Below are positions 53,246-61,223 of a stretch of 64,000 nt of DNA, piece after piece (the first letter of the stretch is position 1; each line of letters begins with the position of its first letter). The notes under the pieces were generated by a model. It did no database searches. It had not been told where the DNA came from and saw only the letters and a program-made list of their open reading frames with translations. The translations under genes were made by a program, and so were the position numbers. The DNA is from Pelagibius sp. Alg239-R121 (GTDB lineage Bacteria > Pseudomonadota > Alphaproteobacteria > Kiloniellales > Kiloniellaceae), in contig NZ_CAMZOF010000010.1 of the NCBI RefSeq assembly GCF_947331435.1, positions 186,001-250,000 on the forward strand. Direction: 5' to 3'.

Positions 53246-53926
53246 TTATCCCTTTTTCTTCGCGCTCTTCTTGGCCATGCGGTCCTTCAGGGCCGCCATC
53301 TCTGCATCGATCGCGTCTTCAACTTCGAGTTCGACTATTTCCTGCGCCAAGGTTTTACGCTGGCCTACATCGAAAGACTCCACTCTTCCCTCTGCCTCGT
53401 CCAGCTTCTTTTCCAACTGTTCGAAACGGCCCAGAGCATCGTCGACACGTCCATCATAGAGTGTTTGGCGCACTTTAAGTCGCGAGGCGGCAGAGTCGTG
53501 CCGTGTCGTCATACCTTTTTGCTTCGCCTTGGCTTCGGCAAGCTTTGCCTGAAGTTTTGCAATATCTTCATCGCCGCGCAGGAGCGCTTCTTCAATATGC
53601 TCCAGGTCTTCCTTCATGACCTCGATGGCTTCGATCAGCTTGGCTTTTTCAAGCAGCGCACCTTTGGCAAGGTCTTCCCGGCCTTTCATCAAGGCAATTT
53701 CAGCACGCCGCTCCCACTCCGATTGCGCATCGATAAGCTTTGCCAGCTTCCGCTCTACCTCTTTCTTATCGGCAATACTGCGCGCGGCACCACTCCTCAC
53801 CTCGACAAGCGTGTCTTCCATCTCCTGAATGATCAGCCGAATGATCTTCGCGGGATCTTCGGCGCGATCCAGAATCGAGGTGATGTTAGAGTTGATGATG
53901 TCGGTCAGACGGGAAAAAATACTCAT
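53246..53926 (-). CDS. pspA: Phage shock protein A
   Basis: A 226-residue protein of long helices with the PspA start MSIFSRLTDIINSNITSILD and the conserved EDPAKIIRLIIQEMEDTLVEVR, here shortened. PspA is an ESCRT-III-like membrane-repair protein that also holds PspF inactive. The C-terminus ends in KKSAKKKG. GGAG lies eight bases before the ATG; the frame extends upstream without coding character. It is the second gene of the sigma-54 operon, after the 68-residue membrane protein. Confidence 0.96.
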   Translation of the reverse strand: MSIFSRLTDIINSNITSILDRAEDPAKIIRLIIQEMEDTLVEVRSGAARSIADKKEVERKLAKLIDAQSEWERRAEIALMKGREDLAKGALLEKAKLIEAIEVMKEDLEHIEEALLRGDEDIAKLQAKLAEAKAKQKGMTTRHDSAASRLKVRQTLYDGRVDDALGRFEQLEKKLDEAEGRVESFDVGQRKTLAQEIVELEVEDAIDAEMAALKDRMAKKSAKKKG

Positions 53927-54003
53927 TGATCCACTCCACAGATTTTCTTTTTGCTTTGCGTCCGGCCGTTTCCTGCACCGGATACCAGATTTATCAGGAA
54001 CAG

Positions 54004-54210
54004 CTAGCCGAGAATCAGGCCGACAACCACACCGGCAGCAAATATCATCCAATGCTTGCTTCCACTCGGCGTCATTGCCTCATTCGCCCGCCGCAAGGTA
54101 CGGCGGCAAAGCCCGCGCAGGTCGTCGTCGGCACCGTAGCGATCGCTCTGCCGCGAATAGCGGCGGCGTGTGCTGTAATCTGACCCGCTCGAATAATCCT
54201 GATATGACAT
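54004..54210 (-). CDS. Small membrane protein, first gene of the psp operon
   Basis: A 68-residue protein: a Tyr/Ser/Arg-rich N-terminus (MSYQDYSSGSDYSTRRRYSR), a basic middle, and one C-terminal membrane helix (HWMIFAAGVVVGLILG). GAGGGACATCCAGG precedes the ATG. It lies directly behind the sigma-54 promoter and 77 bases before pspA. It is not a known Psp subunit to me. Its position suggests a PspA partner at the membrane. Confidence 0.75.
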   Translation of the reverse strand: MSYQDYSSGSDYSTRRRYSRQSDRYGADDDLRGLCRRTLRRANEAMTPSGSKHWMIFAAGVVVGLILG

Positions 54211-54254
54211 CCTGGATGTCCCTCTTTCGATAATTGACTATTGCCCAATTACAC

Positions 54255-54270
54255 TGCAGAGACCGTGCCA
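54255..54270 (-). promoter_or_regulatory. Sigma-54 promoter of the psp operon
   Basis: On the minus strand the sequence reads TGGCAC-GGTCT-CTGCA, matching the sigma-54 -24/-12 consensus TGGCAC-N5-TTGCA at all but one base. It lies 45 bases before the first gene of the operon. The AT-rich DNA at 54290-54410 upstream is the expected place for PspF sites. Confidence 0.85.
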
Positions 54271-54412
54271 GTTTGAAAAATTTTGCATAACCTATTGTTT
54301 TTAAAAACGAATTTGGAAATTTCAGAACATACATCAAGCCACTAAAAGTATCGTTTTAATCGAATTATCATATTTTCTACTAATTTTTAGCGATTTTTGC
54401 TATTCTTGATTT

Positions 54413-55513
54413 ATGAAACATGAGCTTCCTTCTCCAATTGGCCAATCCCGGGCATTTCTGGAGGCGATCGAACATCTTTCCCGCGTAGCGCCCCTGGAAA
54501 GGCCCGTGCTTGTTGTGGGCGAACGCGGTACCGGCAAAGAGCTGGCAGCTGCCAGGGTTCACTTCCTGTCCAGCCGCTGGGATGCCCCCTTCATTAAGCT
54601 CAACTGTGCTGCACTCGCCGAAAACCTGATCGAAGCCGAATTGTTCGGCTATGAGGCCGGCGCCTTCACTGGTGCGGTCAAGCGGCGTATCGGTCGTTTC
54701 GAAATGGCGCATCAGGGCACTCTGTTTCTGGATGAGATCGCCAACGCAAGCCTGGCGGTACAAGAGAAGATCCTGCGGGTAATCGAATATGGCCAAATGG
54801 AACGAGTTGGCGGAAGCACGACTCTGGAAGTCGATGTCCGCGTCGTGGGGGCCACCAACGTCGACCTGCCCTCGGTGGCCGCCGAAGGCCGTTTTCGGGA
54901 AGACCTTCTCGACCGACTGGCTTTCGATGTCGTGACTCTTCCCCCGCTTCGCCACCGCGACGGCGACATCCCGATTCTCAGCACTCTATTTGGCCGGAAC
55001 ATGGCGCAGGAACTCGGCTGGGAGAGCTTTCCGGGTTTCAGCGATTCGGCCATGAAACTGCTTGAAGCACATCATTGGCCCGGCAATATCCGTGAATTGA
55101 GGAATGTTGTTGAGCGCGCGACATCCCATGGGACCGAAGGGGAAAGGGTCTCAACAGTGCTGTTGGATCCCTTCGACTCGCCTTTTCGGCCGGGAACAGC
55201 CAGGACCACTCTCCCAGACAACGCGTCGCAGACCCGCCCCACGGGGCAGACAGACGCTGCTGGGCGGCAAGCGGCGACCGGACCTTCGAAAACCAACAGT
55301 CAGACCGTTTTGGACCCGCAAGGCCCCTATGACCTCAGAAGCAAAGTCATGAACTTCGAGAAGGAACTGCTTCTGGCTGCGCTCGCTCGGAACCGTCACA
55401 GTCAGAAAGCGACCGCAACGTATCTCTCCTTGAGCTACCATCAACTCCGGAATACCTTGAAAAAACACGGTTTGATCGAGGCCGGACGGGATTTGAAAGA
55501 CAAAGCGGTTTAA
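54413..55513 (+). CDS. pspF: Sigma-54-dependent activator PspF
   Basis: A 366-residue AAA+ activator without an N-terminal sensory domain, as expected for PspF. Walker A is GERGTGKELAAARVH, the sigma-54 contact loop is GAFTGA, Walker B is TLFLDEIANA, and the arginine-finger region is GRFREDLLDRLAF. A C-terminal Fis-type helix-turn-helix (QKATATYLSLSYHQLRNTLKKH) binds DNA. Between them is a long linker of about 60 residues. It activates the divergent psp operon and is inhibited by PspA. No strong ribosome site is seen. Confidence 0.95.
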   Translation: MKHELPSPIGQSRAFLEAIEHLSRVAPLERPVLVVGERGTGKELAAARVHFLSSRWDAPFIKLNCAALAENLIEAELFGYEAGAFTGAVKRRIGRFEMAHQGTLFLDEIANASLAVQEKILRVIEYGQMERVGGSTTLEVDVRVVGATNVDLPSVAAEGRFREDLLDRLAFDVVTLPPLRHRDGDIPILSTLFGRNMAQELGWESFPGFSDSAMKLLEAHHWPGNIRELRNVVERATSHGTEGERVSTVLLDPFDSPFRPGTARTTLPDNASQTRPTGQTDAAGRQAATGPSKTNSQTVLDPQGPYDLRSKVMNFEKELLLAALARNRHSQKATATYLSLSYHQLRNTLKKHGLIEAGRDLKDKAV

Positions 55514-55664
55514 GTGACCGCCTGCAGCATTATAAGAATAGAGAGAGTCAGGGAATAGATCGCAGGAGCTTATTAACTGGAGTGCGACCGCACTCTATCA
55601 CTAAGAGACGAAGGCCTCTTTTGTTGAACCAACTGCTGTCGCAGCAGTGATCAAAGTCTGATAC

Positions 55665-56309
55665 ATGGATAGTAAATCAAGCCGGGCTTCAGCAACTGCC
55701 GCTGTAAGCAGCCCCACGCTCCAGCGCTCCGATAACCGGCGTGCCCAGGTCATAGCGGCAGCCGCACGGCAACTCCGTGAGAACGGCTATGCCGCGACCT
55801 CCATGCGTAAAATCGCGAGCGAGGCCGGGATCCTCGCGGGGTCCATCTACTATCACTTCCTGTCCAAGGAAGACCTGATGTCGGCGGTTCACGACGAAGG
55901 GCTCAAGCAGATAAATACATCCGTCCGCCGGGCGATGGAGAAGGAAAGCGATCCCTGGCTTCGGCTCGAAGCCGCCTGCGCGGCGCACATGGGAGCCATA
56001 TTGGAGGCCGATGATTTCGCCGGTGTGGTTTTAGCCGATATCTCGCGCGTTTCCCCGGATCTGCAGAAATTGCTTAACGATCAGCGGAATGGCTATGAAG
56101 AAGTATTTCGGCAGCTGATCGACGACCTGAATCTACCGCCCGCCGTTGACCGCAGCCTGTTCCGCCTCAGCCTGCTCGGCGCCTTGAACTACGCCCCGCG
56201 CTGGTACAAGGCCGACGGACGGTCGCCGGCAGAAATTGCCCGCACGTTCCTCGCCATGTTGCGGGGCGGCGTGAGCACCTCACCGGCTGGGCCAGTTTCA
56301 GAATCCTGA
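55665..56309 (+). CDS. TetR-family transcriptional regulator
   Basis: A 214-residue repressor. The N-terminal helix-turn-helix (AAARQLRENGYAATSMRKIASEAGILAGSIYYHFLSKEDL, described by its ends) is clear at about residues 30-70. The C-terminal ligand domain resembles the KstR2-like group (SRVSPDLQKLLNDQRNGYEEVF), often tied to CoA-ester or steroid metabolism. It is convergent with the SDR gene and may control it or a distant locus. Ligand unknown. Confidence 0.9.
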   Translation: MDSKSSRASATAAVSSPTLQRSDNRRAQVIAAAARQLRENGYAATSMRKIASEAGILAGSIYYHFLSKEDLMSAVHDEGLKQINTSVRRAMEKESDPWLRLEAACAAHMGAILEADDFAGVVLADISRVSPDLQKLLNDQRNGYEEVFRQLIDDLNLPPAVDRSLFRLSLLGALNYAPRWYKADGRSPAEIARTFLAMLRGGVSTSPAGPVSES

Positions 56310-56324
56310 CAATTACGCTCAACG

Positions 56325-57167
56325 TTACGGCGGCGGCATATCGTCTGGGACGAAGAAATCGGGCATAAGCTGATCGTCAGGAACATCGGCATAGCCGGAA
56401 AGATCGGTAATTCCCGCTGACGCCAGAACCAAGTCATCCAGACAGAAGTTGCCGGTGAACTCGCGGGATGGACGAGTCAGAATAACGTGCGCGGCGTCAG
56501 CAAGAATCTCGACATTGCGGCAAAGCCGCATGGCATCGTCGCCGCCCAGGATATTTTGAACAGCAGCCGTTCGGATCGCGGTTCTGGGCCATAGTGCATT
56601 AAAGGCAATGCCGTCCTTCCTGAACTCCTCGGCCATACCCAAGACACACATGGACATGCCGAATTTAGCCATGGTGTAGGCAACGTGGCCGCCGAACCAT
56701 TTCGGCTTCATATCCAAGGGCGGCGACAAATTCAAAACATGCGGGTTTTGTGCCTTTTTGAGGTGAGGAATACAGGTTTTCGAAACCAGAAAAGTTCCGC
56801 GCGTATTGACCCCGTGCATGAGATCGTAACGCTTCATGTCGGTGTCCAATGTGGAGGTCAACTGGATCGCGCTTGCGTTGTTGATGCAGATATCCAGGCC
56901 ACCGAAGGTCTCAATTGTCTGCGCGACCGCCGCCTGCACCTGATCTTCGTGCCGGATGTCGCAGATTACAGGAAGTGCCCGACCACCGGCAGCCTCTATC
57001 TCTTCAGCCGCCGAGTAGATGGTTCCGGGGAGCTTAGGGTGCGGCTCCGCAGTCTTGGCAGCGATCGCAACGTTGGCACCGTCCTGAGCGGCTCGCTTCG
57101 CAATTGCCAGGCCAATACCTCGAGAGGCGCCTGAGATGAAAAGCGTTTTCCCCGAGAGATCCGACAT
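56325..57167 (-). CDS. Short-chain dehydrogenase, HSDL2-like
   Basis: A 280-residue SDR oxidoreductase. The cofactor motif is FISGASRGIGLAIAKR; INNASAIQ follows. The catalytic region reads LNLSPPLDMKPKW then YTMAKFGM, with serine, tyrosine and lysine in the usual order (Y-x-x-x-K). NPHVLNLSPPL is typical of the hydroxysteroid-dehydrogenase-like 2 group, thought to act on lipid substrates. It prefers NADP(H) by the ASRGIG motif, as an inference. It lies alone between the TetR gene and the nitrile hydratase genes. Confidence 0.9.
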   Translation of the reverse strand: MSDLSGKTLFISGASRGIGLAIAKRAAQDGANVAIAAKTAEPHPKLPGTIYSAAEEIEAAGGRALPVICDIRHEDQVQAAVAQTIETFGGLDICINNASAIQLTSTLDTDMKRYDLMHGVNTRGTFLVSKTCIPHLKKAQNPHVLNLSPPLDMKPKWFGGHVAYTMAKFGMSMCVLGMAEEFRKDGIAFNALWPRTAIRTAAVQNILGGDDAMRLCRNVEILADAAHVILTRPSREFTGNFCLDDLVLASAGITDLSGYADVPDDQLMPDFFVPDDMPPP

Positions 57168-57309
57168 ATCGTTTTGTCCTTTTCAGCGCTCCAGCGGCCC
57201 CGGCGCGCGACGACGTGGGATGATCACCACGTCAACGGCGCCAAGGCAGAAATATGGACCCGTTTTACAACGCTGTCGATCAATCAACAGTGCGCTGCCT
57301 CCATCTTCG

Positions 57310-57981
57310 TCAGTTTGACTTTGGAACAGCCGTTCCAATCATGCAGTCGCGCGTGACAAGCGCCGCCAGTGCCTCCTCGTCCAACGCTTCAGTGCCTTTG
57401 GGGCGTGCCGGCAGAACCATATAGCGAAGGTCGGCCGTACTGTCGTGCACGCGGACCTCCATATCATCTGGAATACTGGTTCCGAACTCCTCGAGGACGG
57501 CCCGCGGTTCACGAACGACCCGGCTCCGATACGCACGCGCTTTGTACCAGTCCGGCGGCAGGCCGATCAGCAAACGTGGATAGCACGAGCACAGCGTGCA
57601 AACGATGACGTTGTGAACTCTGTCGGTATTCTCAATTGCTTTGATAGGAATACCACCGGCATCGATACCCAGCTCGTCAGCAGCGGCAATCACATCATCA
57701 AGCATCCTCGCCTTAAAATCCGGATCTACCCACGCCCGGGCAACCATGCGGGCACCGAATGCAGGTGACTTGGAATCGATGGATTCAACTGTCTTTCGAA
57801 GCTCTTCCGACGTGATGACGGCTTTCTCCAAAAGCAACTCCGCCACAGCTTCGGTCATCACCTGATAATAGCTGTAACCGCCATCCTCCAGATCCGGTTG
57901 AAAAGGATGCCGATGCGAATGGTCATGAGCGTGACCATGACTGTGGCCGCCGTCCTGTTGATCGTTCCCATTCTCAGACAT
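57310..57981 (-). CDS. nthA: Nitrile hydratase alpha subunit, cobalt type, His-rich N-terminus
   Basis: A 223-residue protein that carries the metal site of nitrile hydratase, which turns nitriles into amides. The metal motif VCTLCSC (C-T-L-C-S-C) has threonine at the second position, which marks cobalt-binding enzymes. SCYPRLLIGLPPDWYKARAYRSRVV, shortened, follows as in the family. The first 25 residues hold a His-rich stretch (GGHSHGHAHDHSHRH), unusual for this subunit; it may gather cobalt. The ATG at 57981 overlaps the end of the beta-C gene. Thiocyanate hydrolase gamma is a close relative and cannot be ruled out. Confidence 0.88.
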   Translation of the reverse strand: MSENGNDQQDGGHSHGHAHDHSHRHPFQPDLEDGGYSYYQVMTEAVAELLLEKAVITSEELRKTVESIDSKSPAFGARMVARAWVDPDFKARMLDDVIAAADELGIDAGGIPIKAIENTDRVHNVIVCTLCSCYPRLLIGLPPDWYKARAYRSRVVREPRAVLEEFGTSIPDDMEVRVHDSTADLRYMVLPARPKGTEALDEEALAALVTRDCMIGTAVPKSN

Positions 57982-58303
57982 GCGCGCGCTCTCCCTTTCC
58001 GGCCGCCCCTTCCGAGGCGTCGGCTTCCTGTAACCAATGTTCAAATATATCGACAACCGTCGTATCCCCGGCACCGCCGGCATAGTCGGGCCAAAGGTCT
58101 TGCTGGAGGAAGGTCACTCGAAACAGGGTGCGCGCCGGAAGGCCATCGCGCCCATAGGCCAGTTCTTCTGGATTAGGAAATTCGCCGGCGACTTCAGTAA
58201 CGATCCCGGTTTTACCGCGAACGAAAAAGGGTGTGCGGACATGCCCCGGCGGAAACGAACTCGAGACCGAAACTCTCGCGCCGATAGGAAAGCGGTGTGT
58301 CAT
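57974..58303 (-). CDS. Nitrile hydratase beta subunit, C-terminal half
   Basis: A 109-residue protein matching only the C-terminal SH3-like half of nitrile hydratase beta: RFPIGARVSVSSSFPPGHVRTPFFVRGKTG, shortened, and LFRVTFLQQDLWPDY. Start and stop overlap its neighbours (four bases with the N-half, eight with alpha). In thiocyanate hydrolase and toyocamycin nitrile hydratase the beta subunit is also split, so this is likely a true three-subunit enzyme, not a frameshift. Confidence 0.88.
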   Translation of the reverse strand: MTHRFPIGARVSVSSSFPPGHVRTPFFVRGKTGIVTEVAGEFPNPEELAYGRDGLPARTLFRVTFLQQDLWPDYAGGAGDTTVVDIFEHWLQEADASEGAAGKGERAHV

Positions 58304-58650
58304 TGCGCCCTCTCTTCCTGGCTGTTCTTATGCGCCGCCCGATCCGCATCCCAGCGAGCCTCGACTTCAGCCATTTTGCGCCCCAGTTCTTCAACGGTCA
58401 GCGTACCTTTTTCAACGAGGTTGTTGGTTACGGAAGCGATCCAGCGCTCGTAGTAACTCATTTCGTCGTAAGCACCCGGCCCCAGCTCTTCGATGCCGCG
58501 GCGTAGCTCATCGACAGTGATCATGCGCCGCCCGGGCGCCGAGAGCAGACGCAGGATAGCGTCGACCCGCTTTTCCCAGGGTGCGTAGTCGTGTTCATTT
58601 TGCTCCACGGGGCCGGCATCGAGCCCTCCCATATCGTGATGACGTCTCAT
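58300..58650 (-). CDS. Nitrile hydratase beta subunit, N-terminal half
   Basis: A 116-residue helical protein matching the N-terminal half of nitrile hydratase beta: RRHHDMGGLDAGPV at the start, APWEKRVDAILRLL, and the YYERWIASVTNNLVEKGTLT segment. It is the first gene of the three-gene unit and overlaps the C-half by four bases (ATGA). No activator or metallochaperone gene is next to it. The ATG at 58650 gives the standard N-terminus. Confidence 0.87.
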   Translation of the reverse strand: MRRHHDMGGLDAGPVEQNEHDYAPWEKRVDAILRLLSAPGRRMITVDELRRGIEELGPGAYDEMSYYERWIASVTNNLVEKGTLTVEELGRKMAEVEARWDADRAAHKNSQEERAQ

Positions 58651-58765
58651 AGCCAACTTTCTCTTTTGTCGCCGTTACCTGCTCGATCCGTTTGATCCCT
58701 GCAAGCGCCAGACCGCGCGCAATCAATCGGAACCGGATAGAGTAGATACAGCTTAACAGGAGAAC

Positions 58766-58828
58766 ATGAAGTCGAAAACACGTGGCCGATCACAGCTGCG
58801 CCAGTGGGCTGGCGCGCTCAGCCTGTAA
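58766..58828 (+). CDS. Candidate 20-residue basic peptide ORF
   Basis: AGGAG lies three bases before ATG at 58766, opening a short frame that reads MKSKTRGRSQLRQWAGALSL and stops. It lies in the 362-base gap 58651-59012 and reads toward a strong terminator at 58958. It may be a leader peptide or chance. Confidence 0.25.
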   Translation: MKSKTRGRSQLRQWAGALSL

Positions 58829-58957
58829 GACGGTTTTTGAAGGGGACTTAAGTCTATTTTTAGCGAAATCCGGGCTTTAAACTCTCGGTGACATTCCCGT
58901 GCAACACTCAGTGACTTGCTCAAATCTACCCCTAGTTTGAGCTCTATTTGAGAAACT

Positions 58958-58986
58958 GCCCCGCCCTTTAACCGGCGGGGCTTTTT
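58958..58986 (+). terminator. Strong Rho-independent terminator with no gene upstream
   Basis: GCCCCGCC (58958-58965) pairs with GGCGGGGC (58974-58981), followed at once by TTTTT on the plus strand. No plus-strand gene is accepted upstream back to 56309, so the signal suggests a small transcript starting in the 58660-58900 region. It could also serve the minus gene ending at 59013, where the run after the stem is weaker. Confidence 0.7.
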
Positions 58987-59012
58987 CGCAAAAAACAGCT
59001 CAATCGAAGCGT

Positions 59013-59663
59013 TTATCCCTCCTTGCGGGTCAGGAAAGCCTCCAGCAGTTTCAAGTGTTCGCCGGCACGGTCACGTGAATAGACCAATGTCATGCCCTCG
59101 TCGGTCAGCGTCCGGTCGTAGATCTGGATCTCGTAGCCGCCGTCTTCGGCAACGACAACGATAAAGATCGAGAAAGTCTTCTCCTTGATCCGGCCCCAGA
59201 GATACGGCGCGGTCCCCCGCGGATCGCGCGGGAAAAGGGGTGTTGGAATTTCGGGTTCGGTTTCTGCAGCAGCCTCTTTCTGATCCTGAACATCGTCAGA
59301 ATTACCGATGTCGTCGGTATCGCCGCTGGACTCGACTGCAACGAAAATCGTTTCCTCCCGATCGGCCGGAACAAAAACTGCATCGTGGGTTTTCGATTTA
59401 AAGGATCCGTCTGCACGCTTTGTCAAAGTCGTCCAGGACACCGCGACACCCGCGATGCTCGCCCCCTCTCCGTCCGCAAGCGCGTTGGGAACCGGACTGA
59501 TGGAAACGGACATGCCGCGCTTCTTGGCCCCGGTGGCCGTCAGGAATGTCGTCTCACCCTCAAAGACGCCGAAGAAATCCTTGATGGGCGCGTCTTCGGC
59601 ATAACTTGGTGCCGCAATAAGCAAAAGCAGGAATCCCAGGATCAAGCATCTCAGCTTGGTCAT
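59013..59663 (-). CDS. Exported protein of unknown function
   Basis: A 216-residue protein with a signal peptide (hydrophobic residues 6-20, cleavage at SYAED). The mature part has beta-strand character (FGVFEGETTFL, GVAVSWTTLTKR, SKTHDAVFVP) and an acidic Asp/Glu-rich linker in the middle (DTDDIGNSDDVQDQKEAAAE), then a C-terminal strand set (FSIFIVVVAEDGGYEIQIYDR). It may be related to lipocalin-like or DUF-type periplasmic proteins. No family recognised. The ATG at 59663 gives the best signal peptide. Confidence 0.7.
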   Translation of the reverse strand: MTKLRCLILGFLLLLIAAPSYAEDAPIKDFFGVFEGETTFLTATGAKKRGMSVSISPVPNALADGEGASIAGVAVSWTTLTKRADGSFKSKTHDAVFVPADREETIFVAVESSGDTDDIGNSDDVQDQKEAAAETEPEIPTPLFPRDPRGTAPYLWGRIKEKTFSIFIVVVAEDGGYEIQIYDRTLTDEGMTLVYSRDRAGEHLKLLEAFLTRKEG

Positions 59664-60050
59664 TGGACGAAAACACAACATACCGGCTCTTGCCTCCCTC
59701 TGACTTCTTGTCCCCGGCTTATGGCAACGCGCCGGTTGGTTTAGCTTGAGCCGTGAAAGCTCTACGCTTTTTTGTAATTGCCGTGCGTTCCGAGCCCTTG
59801 GTTATGCCTCAATCGCACAGTCGTCTTGACCGACATGATCGTAAACGAACATCCGCGCTAATGTGGGTGTTCCAGGTCTGAAAATCAAACCTCCAATCAC
59901 GGGCGGCCGGCGGAAGCGCAACAGACCCTGGTGTAAAAAAGGAACTTTTACTATATCTAGGGTGAAGTTCAGGGGTTCACTCAATTTCAAGACAGCATCA
60001 TTAGTGTGTTTGAAGTTGATTGTGTTGGTGATCGTTTAGGGAGCGTCCGA
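59664..60050. other. Intergenic region, no gene seen
   Basis: 387 bases between divergent genes. A 62-codon frame on the minus strand (59802-59990) starts with TTG, has no ribosome site, and is not accepted. The promoter of the SCP2 gene probably lies near 59940-60020. Confidence 0.5.
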
Positions 60051-60353
60051 GTGACTTTAGAGGAATTGACCAGTCTCATTAAAAGCCGGGCCTCGGAAAA
60101 CCTTCCGCTGGGCTACCGCGTGAAATTCGATATCAATGATCTCGGCGTTATCTTGTGGGACGGAACCGAAACCCCAGCGATCTTCAGTCACGACGACGAA
60201 GACAGCGACGCCACCGTAGGCCTGACCGGCGAAAACCTTGAAAAGCTGATGAACGGTAGTCTCGACCCAACGCTTGCTTTCATGACCGGTAAAATCAAGG
60301 TCAGCGGATCGAAAGGCGTGGTAATGAAGCTCAGCAACATGCTCGAGAGCTAA
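60051..60353 (+). CDS. SCP2 sterol-carrier domain protein
   Basis: A 100-residue single-domain protein of the SCP2 fold, which binds lipids or acyl-CoA in a hydrophobic tunnel. The pattern YRVKFDINDLGVILWDG, then VGLTGENLEKLMNGSLDPTLAFMTGKIKVSG, shortened, then VVMKLSNML is typical. The start is GTG at 60051 with TTAGGGAG eight bases before it; a GTG at 60006 gives a longer frame with no ribosome site. It is a single gene, convergent with the Mpo1-like gene. Confidence 0.88.
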   Translation: MTLEELTSLIKSRASENLPLGYRVKFDINDLGVILWDGTETPAIFSHDDEDSDATVGLTGENLEKLMNGSLDPTLAFMTGKIKVSGSKGVVMKLSNMLES

Positions 60354-60392
60354 AGGCAGTCCAACCTCGGCTGCGTGCCTTGTGTTAAGACG

Positions 60393-60953
60393 TTATATTG
60401 GCTGCGCCGAATCGGCACCATCGGAAGCGGACTCGACATAATCGGGATAGCGTTCCGCGATAATCTCTTCGATCTTTCGCTTTAACTTCAGCTTCAGACC
60501 TAGCGCAAAAAATAACTCGGCAACGAGAAACATCGGCCCGATCAATGCCTGAAAAAGGTTACTGATCAGCGCTGGGCGACGCCCCTCATAAACATGCCCC
60601 CATAGCTGCAGAATCCAGCCGCCGACAAAAAGACCGGCAAATATGCTCCACACCACGGCAGGCGTCAGGTTTGCCACCAACCATTCAGCGAACAGTAGGG
60701 ATGGTAAAAGGAACAACAGCATGGCCGACCCAATCGCAAGGTTGAGACACGCCCAGAGCAGCGACACGGCTGCTGCCACCACCAGGGCAAGCGAAAACTC
60801 AACACCCGCCACGTGAACCTGGACAAGGGCCAGGACAATGAGCAGTGATACCACGATTGCCGGTATACCAAAGAAGTGCGTCATGCGATTGCGCGGATCT
60901 CTGTGATAGGTCGTGTACATCGCCATCTGAGATTCAAACAGACTGATCGACAT
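60393..60953 (-). CDS. Mpo1/DUF962-family membrane protein
   Basis: A 186-residue membrane protein with about five hydrophobic segments. The N-terminal YTTYHRDPRNRMTHFFGIPAI, shortened, and later GWILQLWGHVYEGRRPAL match DUF962, the family of yeast Mpo1, an Fe(II)-dependent dioxygenase that shortens 2-hydroxy fatty acids. The conserved histidines in YHRDP, THFFG and GHVYE are the metal ligands of the family. The ATG at 60953 follows AAAGGAAGG. Its lipid substrate here is unknown. Confidence 0.88.
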   Translation of the reverse strand: MSISLFESQMAMYTTYHRDPRNRMTHFFGIPAIVVSLLIVLALVQVHVAGVEFSLALVVAAAVSLLWACLNLAIGSAMLLFLLPSLLFAEWLVANLTPAVVWSIFAGLFVGGWILQLWGHVYEGRRPALISNLFQALIGPMFLVAELFFALGLKLKLKRKIEEIIAERYPDYVESASDGADSAQPI

Positions 60954-61223
60954 TCCATGCCTTCCTTTCGCCCGCACCCTGGATCCTCTCAGATCAGGCG
61001 CTCTCTCATAATTTAAAGGCCGGGCGGATAAAGTCTATAGGCTTCCCAAACCGCCGCTGCTGCCGGTCGCCGATAGGTACTCAACAATTCGGGTTCCTGG
61101 CCTGTTTCGGATCAATAGAGCGAAAGTTCTCAACCTAATTCTCGCGCCCATTCATCTATTGCCTTACCTGAAAGAATATTACAGTTTGGCGGCGAGCTGC
61201 GCGGGCGGCGTGGCAGGTGGATT

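Noticed and set aside
57310-58650. Frameshifted, broken nitrile hydratase beta gene
   Set aside because: Both halves have their own start codons and precise overlapping stop/start pairs, and split beta subunits are known in this superfamily.
2712-58863. Shared 15-mer GACTTAAGTCTATTT at about 2714 and 58849
   Set aside because: A single 15-base match in 64 kb is expected by chance, and only the copy at 2710-2729 forms a full palindrome.
59802-59990. 62-codon minus-strand frame
   Set aside because: TTG start, no ribosome site, no recognisable pattern; probably chance.
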